This document shows positions 13,831 through 25,035 of a stretch of DNA of 64,000 nt, piece after piece (within the stretch, counting starts at the first letter, position 1; each line of letters opens with the position of its first letter). The stretch is from Eudorina sp. 2006-703-Eu-15 (Eukaryota > Chlorophyta > Chlorophyceae > Chlamydomonadales > Volvocaceae), in the NCBI GenBank assembly GCA_003117195.1, contig BDSI01000049.1:1-64000 (forward strand). The letters run 5' to 3'. Both the position numbers and the translations under genes were made by a program. The notes under the pieces are model-generated. The model was not told the DNA's origin and ran no database searches. It worked only from the letters and a program-made list of their open reading frames with translations.

Positions 13831-16800
13831 GTCGTGCGATATGGGCCAAGGCCTGCCCGTCGCCGTAACTGGTCGGAATTATATTCTGAAAGGCCCCAGT
13901 GGTCCGTCTAGTCATACCACACCCCTGATGTGGCGGGTGTGGCGATGTGGCTTGGCGGCGGTCCGTTGTGGGGCTAAGTTACATCGAGCGGGGGAGCGAG
14001 GGGGTAGGGACGGGTTGGGTCGTGCGATATGGGCCAAGGCCTGCCCCGTCGCCGTAACTGGTCGGAATTATATTCTGAAAGGCCCCAGTGGTCCGTCTAG
14101 TCTATCTAGTCATACCACACCCCTGATGTGGCGGGTGTGGCGATGTGGCTTGGCGGCGGTCCGTTGTGGGGCTAAGTTACATCGGAGCAGGGGGGGGCGA
14201 GGGGGTGGGGACGGGCTGGGTCGTGCGATATGGGCCAAGGCCTGCCCCGTCGCCGTAACTGGTCGGAATTATATTCTGACAGGCCCCAGTGGTCCGTGTA
14301 GTCATACCACACCCCTGATGTGGCGGTGTGGCGATGTGGCTTGGCGGCGGTCCGTTGTGGGGCTAAGTTACATCGGAGCAGGGGGTAGGGACGGGCTGGG
14401 TCGTGCGATATGGGCCAAGGCCTGCCCCGTCGCCGTAACTGGTCGGAATTATATTCTGAAAGGCCCCAGTGGTCCGTCTAGTCATACCACACCCTGATGT
14501 GGCGGGTGTGGCGGTGTGTCTTGGCGGCGGTCCGTTGTGGGGCTAAGTTACATCCGAGCAGGGGGGCCGAGGGGGTGGGGACGGGCTGGGTCGTGCGATA
14601 TGGGCCAAGGCCTGCCCCGTCGCCGTAACTGGTCGGAATTATATTCTGAAAGGCCCCAGTGGTCCGTCTAGTCATACCACACCCCTGATGTGGCGGGTGT
14701 GGCGATGTGGCTTGGCGGCGGTCCGTTGTGGGGCTAAGTTACATCCGAGCAGGGGGGCCGAGGGGGTGGGGACGGGCTGGGTCGTGCGATATGGGCCAAG
14801 GCCTGCCCCGTCGCCGTAACTGGTCGGAATTATATTCTGAAAGGCCCAGTGGTCCGTCTAGTCATACCACACCCCTGATGTGGCGGGTGTGGCGATGTGG
14901 CTTGGCGGCGGTCCGTTGTGGGGCTAAGTTACATCCGAGCGGGGGGAGCGAGGGGGTAGGGACGGGTTGGGTCGTGCGATATGGGCCAAGGCCTGCCCCG
15001 TCGCCGTAACTGGTCGGAATTATATTCTGAAGGCCCCAGTGGTCCGTCTAGTCATACCACACCCCTGATGTGGCGGGTGTGGCGATGTGGCTTGGCGGCG
15101 GTCCTATGTGGGGCTAAGTTACATCCGAGCAGGGGGGCCGAGGGGGTAGGGACGGGCTGGGTCGTGCGATATGGGCCAAGGCCTGCCCCGTCGCCGTAAC
15201 TGGTCGGAATTATATTCTGAAAGGCCCCAGTGGTCCGTCTAGTCATACCACACCCCTGATGTGGCGGGTGTGGCGATGTGGCTTGGCGGCGGTCCGTTGT
15301 GGGGCTAAGTTACATCCGAGCGGGGGGAGCGAGGGGGTAGGGACGGGTTGGGTCGTGCGATATGGGCCAAGGCCTGCCCCGTCGCCGTAACTGGTCGGAA
15401 TTATATTCTGAAAGGCCCCAGTGGTCCGTCTAGTCTATCTAGTCATACCACACCCCTGATGTGGCGGGTGTGGCGATGTGGCTTGGCGGCGGTCCTATGT
15501 GGGGCTAAGTTACATCCGAGCAGGGGGGGCGAGGGGGTGGGGACGGGCTGGGTCGTGTGATATGGGCCAAGGCCTGCCCCGTCGCCGTAACTGGTCGGAA
15601 ATATATTCTGAAAGGCCCCAGTGGTCCGTCTAGTCATACCACACCCCTGATGTGGCGGGTGTGGCGATGTGGCTTGGCGGCGGTCCGTTGTGGGGCTAAG
15701 TTACATCGGAGCAGGGGGGGCGAGGGGTTGGGGACGGGCTGGGTCGTGCGACGTGGCCCAAGGCCTGCCCTGTCGCCGTGCCTGGTCGGAATTATATTCT
15801 GAAAGGCCCCAGTGGTCCGTCTAGTCATACCACACCCCTGATGTGGCGGGTGTGGCGATGTGGCTTGGCGGCGGTCCGTTGTGGGGCTAAGTTACATCGG
15901 AGCAGGGGGGCGAGGGGATGGGGACGGGCTGGGTCGTGCCATGTGGGCCAAGGCCTGCCCCGTCGCCGTAACTGGTCGGAAATATATTCTGAAAGGCCCC
16001 AGTGGTCCGTCTAGTCATACCACACCCCTGATGTGGCGGGTGTGGCGATGTGGCTTGGCGGCGGTCCGTTGTGGGCTAAGTTACATAGGAGCAGGGGGGG
16101 CAAGGGGGTGGGGACGGGCTGGGTCGTGCGATATGGGCCAAGGCCTGCCCCGTCGCCGTGCCTGGTCGGAATTATATTCTGAAAGGCCCCAGTGGTCCGT
16201 CTAGTCATACCACACCCCTGATGTGGCGGGTGTGGCGATGTGGCTTGGCGGCGGTCCGTTGTGGGGCTAAGTTACATCCGAGCAGGGGGGGCGAGGGGGT
16301 AGGGACGGGCTGGGTCGTGCGATATGGGCCAAGGCCTGCCCCGTCGCCGTAACTGGTCGGAATTATATTCTGAAAGGCCCCAGTGGTCCGTCTAGTCATA
16401 CCACACCCCTGATGTGGCGGATGTGGCGATGTGGCTTGGCGGCGGTCCGTTGTGGGGCTAAGTTACATCGGAGCAGGGGGGCGAGGGGGTGGGGACGGGC
16501 TGGGTCGTGCGATGTGGGCCAAGGCCTGCCCCGTCGCCGTAACTGGTCGGAATTATATTCTGAAAGGCCCCAGTGGTCCGTCTAGTCATACCACACCCCT
16601 GATGTGGCGGGTGTGGCGATGTGGCTTGGCGGCGGTCCGTTGTGGGGCTAAGTTACATCCGAGCAGGGGGGCCGAGGGGGTGGGGACGGGCTGGGTCGTG
16701 CGATATGGGCCAAGGCCTGCCCCGTCGCCGTAACTGGTCGGAATTATATTCTGAAAGGCCCAGTGGTCCGTCTAGTCATACCACACCCCTGATGTGGCGG

Positions 16801-19800
16801 GTGTGGCGATGTGGCTTGGCGGCGGTCCGTTGTGGGGCTAAGTTACATCCGAGCGGGGGGAGCGAGGGGGTAGGGACGGGTTGGGTCGTGCGATATGGGC
16901 CAAGGCCTGCCCCGTCGCCGTAACTGGTCGGAAATATATTCTGAAAGGCCCCAGTGGTCCGTCTAGTCATACCACACCCCTGATGTGGCGGGTGTGGCGA
17001 TGTGGCTTGGCGGCGGTCCGTTGTGGGGCTAAGTTACATCCGAGCGGGGGGGGCGAGGGGTTGGGGACGGGCTGAGTCGTGCGACGCGGCCCAAGGCCTG
17101 CCCTGTCGCCGTGCCTGGTCGGAATTATATTCTGAAAGGCCCCAGTGGTCCGTCTAGTCATTCCACACCCCTGATGTGGCGGGTGTGGCGATGTGGCTTG
17201 GCGGCGGTCCGTTGTGGGCTAAGTTACATCCGGGGGGGGGAGCGAGGGGGTAGGGACGGGCTGGGTCGTGCGATATGGGCCAAGGCCTGCCCCGTCGCCG
17301 TAACGGGTCGGAAATATATCCTGAAAGGCCCCAGTGGTCCGTCTAGTCATACCACACCCCTGATGTGGCGGGTGTGGCGATGTGGCTTGGCGGCGGTCCG
17401 TTGTGGGGCTAAGTTACATCGGAGCAGGGGGAGCGAGGGGGTAGGGACGGGTTGGGTCGTGCGATATGGGCCAAGGCCTGCCCCGTCGCCGTAACTGGTC
17501 GGAATTATATTCTGAAAGGCCCCAGTGGTCCGTCTAGTCTATCTAGTCATACCACACCCCTGATGTGGCGGGTGTGGCGATGTGGCTTGGCGGCGGTCCG
17601 TTGTGGGGCTAAGTTACATCGGAGCAGGGGGGGCGAGGGGGTGGGGACGGGCTGGGTCGTGCGATATGGGCCAAGGCCTGCCCCGTCGCCGTAACTGGTC
17701 GGAATTATATTCTGAAAGGCCCCAGTGGTCCGTCTAGTCATTCCACACCCCTGATGTGGCGGATGTGGCGATGTGGCTTGGCGGCGGTCCGTTGTGGGGC
17801 TAAGTTACATCCGAGCAGGGGGGCCGAGGGGGTGGGGACGGGCTGGGTCGTGCGATATGGGCCAAGGCCTGCCCCGTCGCCGTAACTGGTCGGAATTATA
17901 TTCTGAAAGGCCCCAGTGGTCCGTCTAGTCATACCACACCCCTGATGTGGCGGGTGTGGCGATGTGGCTTGGCGGCGGTCCGTTGTGGGGCTAAGTTACA
18001 TCCGAGCGGGGGGAGCGAGGGGGTAGGGACAAGTTGGGTCGTGCGATATGGGCCAAGGCCTGCCCCGTCGCCGTAACTGGTCGGAAATATATTCTGAAAG
18101 GCCCCAGTGGTCCGTCTAGTCATACCACACCCCTGATGTGGCGGGTGTGGCGATGTGGCTTGGCGGCGGTCCGTTGTGGGGCTAAGTTACATCGGAGCAG
18201 GGGGGGCGAGGGGGTGGGGACGGGCTGGGTCGTGCGACATGGCCCAAGGCCTGCCCTGTCGCCGTGCCTGGTCGGAATTATATTCTGAAAGGCCCCAGTG
18301 GTCCGTCTAGTCATACCACACCCCTGATGTGGCGGGTGTGGCGATGTGGCTTGGCGGCGGTCCGTTGTGGGGCTAAGTTACATCCGAGCGGGGGGGCGAG
18401 GGGTTGGGGACGGGCTGAGTCGTGCGACGCGGCCCAAGGCCTGCCCTGTCGCCGTGCCTGGTCGGAATTATATTCTGAAAGGCCCCAGTGGTCCGTCTAG
18501 TCATTCCACACCCCTGATGTGGCGGGTGTGGCGATGTGGCTTGGCGGCGGTCCGTTGTGGGCTAAGTTACATCCGGGGGGGGAGCGAGGGGGTAGGGACG
18601 GGCTGGGTCGTGCGATATGGGCCAAGGCCTGCCCCGTCGCCGTAACGGGTCGGAATTATATTCTGAAAGGCCCCAGTGGTCCGTCTAGTCATACCACACC
18701 CCTGATGTGGCGGGTGTGGCGATGTGGCTTGGCGGCGGTCCGTTGTGGGGCTAAGTTACATCCGAGCGGGGGGAGCGAGGGGGTAGGGACGGGTTGGGTC
18801 GTGCGATATGGGCCAAGGCCTGCCCCGTCGCCGTAACTGGTCGGAAATATATTCTGAAAGGCCCCAGTGGTCCGTCTAGTCATACCACACCCCTGATGTG
18901 GCGGGTGTGGCGATGTGGCTTGGCGGCGGTCCGTTGTGGGGCTAAGTTACATCCGAGCGGGGGGGCGAGGGGTTGGGGACGGGCTGAGTCGTGCGACGCG
19001 GCCCAAGGCCTGCCCTGTCGCCGTGCCTGGTCGGAATTATATTCTGAAAGGCCCCAGTGGTCCGTCTAGTCATTCCACACCCCTGATGTGGCGGGTGTGG
19101 CGATGTGGCTTGGCGGCGGTCCGTTGTGGGCTAAGTTACATCCGGGGGGGGAGCGAGGGGGTAGGGACGGGCTGGGTCGTGCGATATGGGCCAAGGCCTG
19201 CCCCGTCGCCGTAACGGGTCGGAAATATATCCTGAAAGGCCCCAGTGGTCCGTCTAGTCATACCACACCCCTGATGTGGCGGGTGTGGCGATGTGGCTTG
19301 GCGGCGGTCCGTTGTGGGGCTAAGTTACATCGGAGCAGGGGGAGCGAGGGGGTAGGGACGGGTTGGGTCGTGCGATATGGGCCAAGGCCTGCCCCGTCGC
19401 CGTAACTGGTCGGAATTATATTCTGAAAGGCCCCAGTGGTCCGTCTAGTCTATCTAGTCATACCACACCCCTGATGTGGCGGGTGTGGCGATGTGGCTTG
19501 GCGGCGGTCCGTTGTGGGGCTAAGTTACATCGGAGCAGGGGGGCGAGGGGGTGGGGACGGGCTGGGTCGTGCGATATGGGCCAAGGCCTGCCCCGTCGCC
19601 GTAACTGGTCGGAATTATATTCTGAAAGGCCCCAGTGGTCCGTCTAGTCATACCACACCCCTGATGTGGCGGATGTGGCGATGTGGCTTGGCGGCGGTCC
19701 GTTGTGGGGCTAAGTTACATCCGAGCAGGGGGGCCGAGGGGGTGGGGACTGGCTGGGTCGTGCGATATGGGCCAAGGCCTGCCCGTCGCCGTAACTGGTC

Positions 19801-20960
19801 GGAATTATATTCTGAAAGGCCCCAGTGGTCCGTCTAGTCATACCACACCCCTGATGTGGCGGGTGTGGCGATGTGGCTTGGCGGCGGTCCGTTGTGGGGC
19901 TAAGTTACATCCGAGCGGGGGGAGCGAGGGGGTAGGGACAAGTTGGGTCGTGCGATATGGGCCAAGGCCTGCCCCGTCGCCGTAACTGGTCGGAAATATA
20001 TTCTGAAAGGCCCCAGTGGTCCGTCTAGTCATACCACACCCCTGATGTGGCGGGTGTGGCGATGTGGCTTGGCGGCGGTCCGTTGTGGGGCTAAGTTACA
20101 TCGGAGCAGGGGGGGCGAGGGGGTGGGGACGGGCTGGGTCGTGCGACATGGCCCAAGGCCTGCCCTGTCGCCGTGCCTGGTCGGAATTATATTCTGAAAG
20201 GCCCCAGTGGTCCGTCTAGTCATACCACACCCCTGATGTGGCGGGTGTGGCGATGTGGCTTGGCGGCGGTCCGTTGTGGGGCTAAGTTACATCCGAGCGG
20301 GGGGGGCGAGGGGTTGGGGACGGGCTGAGTCGTGCGACGCGGCCCAAGGCCTGCCCTGTCGCCGTGCCTGGTCGGAATTATATTCTGAAAGGCCCCAGTG
20401 GTCCGTCTAGTCATTCCACACCCCTGATGTGGCGGGTGTGGCGATGTGGCTTGGCGGCGGTCCGTTGTGGGCTAAGTTACATCCGGGGGGGGAGCGAGGG
20501 GGTAGGGACGGGCTGGGTCGTGCGATATGGGCCAAGGCCTGCCCCGTCGCCGTAACGGGTCGGAAATATATTCTGAAAGGCCCCAGTGGTCCGTCTAGTC
20601 ATACCACACCCCTGATGTGGCGGGTGTGGTGATGTGGCTTGGCGGCGGTCCGTTGTGGGGCTAAGTTACATCCGAGCAGGGGGGGCGAGGGGGTGGGGAC
20701 GGGCTGGGTCGTGCGATGTGGGCCGAGGCCTGCCCCGTCGCCGTAACTGGTCGGAATTATATTCTGAAAAGCCCCAGTGGTCCGTCTAGTCATACCACAC
20801 CCCTGATGTGGCGGGTGTGGCGATGTGGCTTGGCAGCGGTCCGTTGTGAGGCTAAGTTACATCGGAGCAGGAGGGCCGAGGGGCTGGAGACAGGCTGGGT
20901 CGTGCGACGCGGCCCAAGGCCTGCCCTGTCGCCGTGCCTGGTCGGAATTATATTCTGAAA
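13831..20960 (+). repeat. 191-bp satellite array, regular part with higher-order structure
   Basis: Same satellite, but monomers keep an almost constant 191-bp length. Variant classes alternate: Taactgg versus Tgcctgg after cgccg, cgatatgggcc versus cgacgcggccc, and a short insertion giving tagtctatctagtcat near 14,100, 15,433, 17,535 and 19,445. Blocks recur at about 1,910 bp (ten monomers; 17.45-18.31 kb matches 19.36-20.22 kb) and at 569 bp (three monomers; 18.35 kb matches 18.92 kb). Such higher-order repeats indicate recent unequal exchange or segmental amplification. Confidence 0.96.
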
Positions 20961-21155
20961 GGCACCGGTTGTCCGTCTAGTCATACCACACCCGTGGTGG
21001 GGCGGGTGTGGTGATGCCGTTTGGCAGCCCGCTGTCGAGGGGCCAAGTTGCATGGGAGTGGGGGGGCATGAATTGGAGCAGGCTGGGTCGTGCGATATGG
21101 GCAAAGGCCTGTGCTGTCGCTGTGCATGCTCCTACATTCGAAAACAGGCCCCGTT
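20961..21155 (+). repeat. Degenerate terminal satellite monomer (left arm)
   Basis: The last monomer of the left array is strongly diverged. It has ggcaccggttgtccg in place of ggccccagtggtccg, cacccgtggtggggcgg, and a weak match that can be followed to about gaaaacaggccccgttag. Monomers at the edge of an array are expected to diverge because they exchange less. The same degenerate monomer appears inverted at 53,425-53,600. Confidence 0.85.
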
Positions 21156-21641
21156 AGCTGCGGGTTCAGTTCGATTAGCAGATACACAGCTGCACAGGGT
21201 CCCGTCGCTCCACGGTCGCTGGCCCACGGGACATGGCCTCGCACTGGTCATCTTTGCTTTGCTGTCGCATGCGCTGCCCTTGAAGGGTAAAGATGGTTTG
21301 CCTTAGATAATCTGAAGAGAGCGGGCGTTGCGCCTGAGCCAGTATGCCAGTCGAAACGAATTTACTCAACGCCGTCTTCTCTCTACAAGTCCTGCTGGAT
21401 TGCTTATATTTAGTGAGCTTCAGTGTTTCAGTGCACCGGCAGGTTATAGCCGTTGAGGCCTTCAATTCCAGTCCAAGTGAGGAAGTGTTTCTCCGACACC
21501 AGCTGCAGCTGAGCGTTAACCCGGGACACATGCGTCACAAGCTTTTCCGTAAGGGAATTTGCCGCATTATTTAACGCATGTTTGCTCAATGGCTAATAGA
21601 GGGAAGAACGCGTTGTCTGTGGACAGGTTCATTCTGACGGT
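21156..21641 (+). repeat. Array-edge sequence, left copy of a large inverted repeat
   Basis: Unique (non-satellite) sequence that recurs as its reverse complement at 52,938-53,424 with only scattered substitutions; a 60-bp stretch at 21,301-21,360 is identical. Homology stops at 21,641 on this side. A 118-codon open frame is conserved in both copies, but it has no recognisable domain and its codon use is unlike a gene, so it is not called. Confidence 0.9.
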
Positions 21642-21888
21642 GACATATTCCCAAAGCGTGAGTGTGACCGCCCGTACTCGTGCCGAGTTGATTGGGGCTT
21701 TCCGCGGGCCGACCGAACCACAAGCCAATATTCTCCTCTTCCGATTGGCCCTTCTGTAGTCCTAGTTCGGCCCCCAATACACCCCGCGTCCACGCGGCCT
21801 TCCCCTTCGTGGGAGCCTTCTCTATACCTCTCCGCATCACCCCCCTGGTAACCCCCCACACCACCCCGTTCTCTGAACGGCAACGACG

Positions 21889-22146
21889 CTAAGCCGGTTC
21901 CAGACCCCGCCGACCGTCCACTCCGGAGAGATGCGTCTCGTGCAGGGCCCGTGCCAGCAGCCGCAAGCAGTCAATGGGCCCGTACCCCTCGGCCGGGGAC
22001 TCGTTCAGGCGGACCCATGCCCCCAGCGGGAGGTGCGGGAGCTGGGTGACGTTAACCCAGAAGGCCGTCCGGGTCCACCGGTAGTAGAAGGCGTACGACG
22101 GCAGCGCTGGCCAATCGGCGTAGTGGCCAGCCACATAATCTACCAC
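21889..22146 (-). CDS. Small downstream frame overlapping the Ala-rich gene
   Basis: An 85-codon open frame without an ATG start, overlapping the stop of the Ala-rich gene and lying in its -1 frame. It encodes an aromatic-rich peptide (YAFYYRWTRTAFWVNV) that looks more protein-like than random GC-rich frames. It could be the continuation of the upstream protein after a frameshift, a separate exon, or chance. No homologue is recognised. Confidence 0.25.
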   Translation of the reverse strand: MVDYVAGHYADWPALPSYAFYYRWTRTAFWVNVTQLPHLPLGAWVRLNESPAEGYGPIDCLRLLARALHETHLSGVDGRRGLEPA

Positions 22147-23672
22147 CCCCGTGGCGCCGTTAAGGCCCCCCCTTCGCCTGCCTTGTCGCTAGCCCGCGTC
22201 AGGTTGGCGGCCAGCCGCGCCACCAGGCGTTGCAGTCGGAGCACCGCCGGCCACGGGCACTCACCGTCCCATTCCTCGGACGTGGGCCAGTGGTCCATGT
22301 CCTCGGCGCGTACCAGGTATAGCAGTTGCTGCAGCGTCTGCGGTGGCAGGGCCCCGGGCGCTCCAGGGGCGGCTGCCAGGGCGCAGCCTGCCGCGTTCAA
22401 GGCCACGTCGACTGCCTCCGGCAGCCGTTGATCGCAGACGGCCGCGGACACCTTGCTAATGAACTGCAGGAGGTTTTGGCCCGCCGTCCCCGCCGCGCGA
22501 ACCCGGGTGTGCCAACTCTCGGCCTCTGCGTCGAAGATTGCCAGGGCCTCCCGCAGCGGCCCCACGAGCGGCCGGCCGCCGATCTTGGTTAAGAGCCTGG
22601 CCAGCGTCTCGCGGATCTGGTCAAAATGCTGCCGGCCGTTCGCGGCTATGGCGCCGGCCGCGGCTTCGACTGCCGACCGCTCTCCGAAAGGCCGGCCTCC
22701 GTTGCTGGCCTTCTGCAGATGCACATAGGCCTCCCCGACCTTCCCCACCAGCCGCGTGACGCTGTTCTGGTGGGTTTCGTCGCCGCATGTGGCGCCCCGC
22801 TGAACCTTCATCGGGATGATCCTCGCGACTACCTGGTGCCAGTGCTGGCGCAGGTTAGCCCGGGGGGCTTCCACCGGCTCGAACTCCTCGACACTGAAAT
22901 CTGCGGCGGTGTCGGCGCTAGAGCTGTCCTCCACCGTATGTGCCGCCGGCCTGGGACGCCGCTGACCTGCCCGCTCGGGTGCCTCGGCGGGCTCGGCGCC
23001 CGGGCGGCGTGGGCCGTCAAGCCGCGGCGGGGAGATGCTGGCCGCGGGCTCAGCGCGGCGCGGGGCGACCCGGCGGGCGGGCGGCTCCTCCGCCCCCGCC
23101 TCTGCCGCCTCCTCTGCTGCTGCCCTGGCCACCGCGGCCGCGGCCTGCGCTGCTGCGACGGCCCGTGCGGCGACTTCGGCTGCCGCCACCCTGGCCCGTT
23201 CCGCGGCGGCGGCGGCTGCCGCCAACGCCGCCACCCGTGGTGCGTGCCCGCACGCCATCACCGCTGCTCGCTGCTCCCCTCCGGCTACCTGGCGCCTGGC
23301 ACCTGTGTTCCAGCCGCTGGGGGGGCCTGGCCGCGTGCCCGCTGCCCCCGCGACCCCCGCGGCGGCCTCTGTCGCCCCGGCTGCCTCCGCCGCCGCAGCC
23401 ACTCCGGCCGCAGCCTCGGCCTCGGCAGCTGCGGCGATCTCAACCGCGGCTGCCTCGTCCGCCGCGGCTGTGTCCGCTGCCACCTGAAGCGCGTCCGCCG
23501 CCCCTTGGTCCTCGTCTGCCTCCCCCGGCGGGGGTGGGTCATTTTCGGGACTCTCCGTAATGGTCCCGAGGCCGTCGCGTGGGCGCTTGCCGTTCACTGC
23601 TAGGCGGCCTGAGCGGCGCAGGTCGCTGGTTGTCGGCCGCGCGGGAAGCTTCCGTCCGGGTCGGCTACCCAT
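22140..23672 (-). CDS. Ala-rich protein of unknown function
   Basis: A 510-residue open frame read from the first ATG, at 23,672; the frame stays open upstream to about 23,867 but without an ATG. Residues about 5-35 are basic (GRKLPARPTTSDLRRSGRL). They are followed by an acidic Pro-rich stretch and then about 150 residues dominated by Ala with Glu/Arg, which would form long helices or a coiled coil. The C-terminal 230 residues are a more ordinary soluble sequence with a QHWHQVVARIIPMKV segment and several amphipathic helices. No catalytic motif, signal peptide or membrane segment is visible. The helical basic protein next to a satellite suits a gag- or ORF1-like mobile-element protein, but this is a guess. 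A second frame (21,889-22,146) follows with a small overlap. Confidence 0.5.
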   Translation of the reverse strand: MGSRPGRKLPARPTTSDLRRSGRLAVNGKRPRDGLGTITESPENDPPPPGEADEDQGAADALQVAADTAAADEAAAVEIAAAAEAEAAAGVAAAAEAAGATEAAAGVAGAAGTRPGPPSGWNTGARRQVAGGEQRAAVMACGHAPRVAALAAAAAAAERARVAAAEVAARAVAAAQAAAAVARAAAEEAAEAGAEEPPARRVAPRRAEPAASISPPRLDGPRRPGAEPAEAPERAGQRRPRPAAHTVEDSSSADTAADFSVEEFEPVEAPRANLRQHWHQVVARIIPMKVQRGATCGDETHQNSVTRLVGKVGEAYVHLQKASNGGRPFGERSAVEAAAGAIAANGRQHFDQIRETLARLLTKIGGRPLVGPLREALAIFDAEAESWHTRVRAAGTAGQNLLQFISKVSAAVCDQRLPEAVDVALNAAGCALAAAPGAPGALPPQTLQQLLYLVRAEDMDHWPTSEEWDGECPWPAVLRLQRLVARLAANLTRASDKAGEGGALTAPRGW

Positions 23673-23797
23673 CGCCCCGCCCGCCCCTTCCTGTCCCGGT
23701 GAGCTGCTGCCTCCCGAAGGCGACAGGTAGGACTCCTGCAGGTGACACCAGACCCACGCGTCAGTCGTGCGTTCTAACGCCCCCAGTCGTGCACTCT

Positions 23798-25035
23798 GCC
23801 GGAGCCTTAGGCCGGGCAGGCCGTCCCGTCGTCCATCGGGCGTCCCCTCGTAGGGGCGTAAGGCCAAGCAGGCCGTCTAATCGCCGAGCAGGCGTCTCCT
23901 CGCAGGAGCCTAAGGCCGAGCAGGCCGTCTAATCGCCGAGCAGGCGTCTCCTCGCAGGAGCCTAAGGCCGAGCAGGCCGTCTAATCGCCGAGCAGGCGTC
24001 TCCTTACAGGAGCCTAAGGCCAAGCAGGCCGTCTAATCGCCGAGCAGGCGGCTCCTCGCAGGAGCCTAAGGCCGAGCAGGCCGTCTAATCGCCGAGCAGG
24101 CGTCTCCTCGCAGGAGCCTAAGGCCAAGCAGGCCGTCTAATCGCCGAGCAGGCGTCTCCTTGCAGGAGCCTAAGGCCAAGCAGGCCGTCTAATCGCCGAG
24201 CAGGCGTCTCCTCGCAGGAGCCTAAGGCCAAGCAGGCCGTCTAATCGCCGAGCAGGCGTCTCCTCGCAGGAGCCTAAGGCCAAGCAGGCCGTCTAATCGC
24301 CGAGCAGGCGTCTCCTCGCAGGAGCCTAAGGCCGAGCAGGCCGTCTAATCGCCGAGCAGGCGTCTCCTTGCAGGAGCCTAAGGCCAAGCAGGCCGTCTAA
24401 TCACCGAGCAGGCGTCTCCTCGCAGGAGCCTAAGGCCGAGCAGGCCGTCTAATCGCCGAGCAGGCGTCTCCTTGCAGGAGCCTAAGACCGAGCAGGCCGT
24501 CTAATCGCCGAGCAGGCGTCTCCTTGCAGGAGTCTAAGGCCAAGCAGGCCGTCTAATCGCCGAGCAGGCGTCTCCTTGCAGGAGCCTAAGGCCAAGCAGG
24601 CCGTCTAATCGCCGAGCAGGCGTCTCCTCGCGGGAGCCTAAGGCCGAGCAGGCTGTCTAATCGCCGAGCAGGCGTCTCCTTGCAGGAGCCTAAGGCCGAG
24701 CAGGCCGTCTAATCGCCGAGCAGGCGTCTCCTCGCAGGAGCCTAAGGCCGAGCAGGCCGTCTAATCGCCGAGCAGGCGTCTCCTCGCAGGAGCCTAAGGC
24801 CGAGCAGGCCGTCTAATCGCCGAGCAGGCGTCTCCTCGCAGGAGCCTAAGGCCGAGCAGGCCGTCTAATCGTCGAGCAGGCGTCTCCTCGCAGGAGCCTA
24901 AGGCCGAGCAGGCCGTCTAATCGCCGAGCAGGCGTCTCCTCGCAGGAGCCTAAGGCCAAGCAGGCCGTCTAATCACCGAGCGCAGGAGCCTAAGTCCGAG
25001 CAGGCTGTCTAATCGCCGGGCGAGCCTAATAACCC
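23798..25035 (+). repeat. 52-bp minisatellite
   Basis: About 23 tandem copies of a 52-bp unit. Each contains gccgagcaggc twice, 21 bp apart, and a small perfect hairpin CTCCT-cgc-AGGAG. Copies differ by a few transitions (cgc/tgc in the loop, gccgag/gccaag). The first copies (23,798-23,880) and the last (24,980-25,035) are degenerate. The array begins inside the open frame upstream of the ATG of the Ala-rich gene, so it occupies that gene's presumed 5' region. Confidence 0.95.

Noticed and set aside
15..20600. Many open frames of 60-305 codons on both strands of the 191-bp array
   Set aside because: They follow the repeat period, change frame with each indel and repeat the same peptide; no start context or domain. 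Satellite by-product.
22626..23603. Plus-strand frame of 325 codons opposite the Ala-rich gene
   Set aside because: Pro/Arg/Cys-rich translation typical of the antisense of GC-rich Ala codons; no motif.
23798..25035. Possible CRISPR-like array
   Set aside because: Units are contiguous 52-bp repeats with no unique spacers and no cas genes; the context is eukaryotic.
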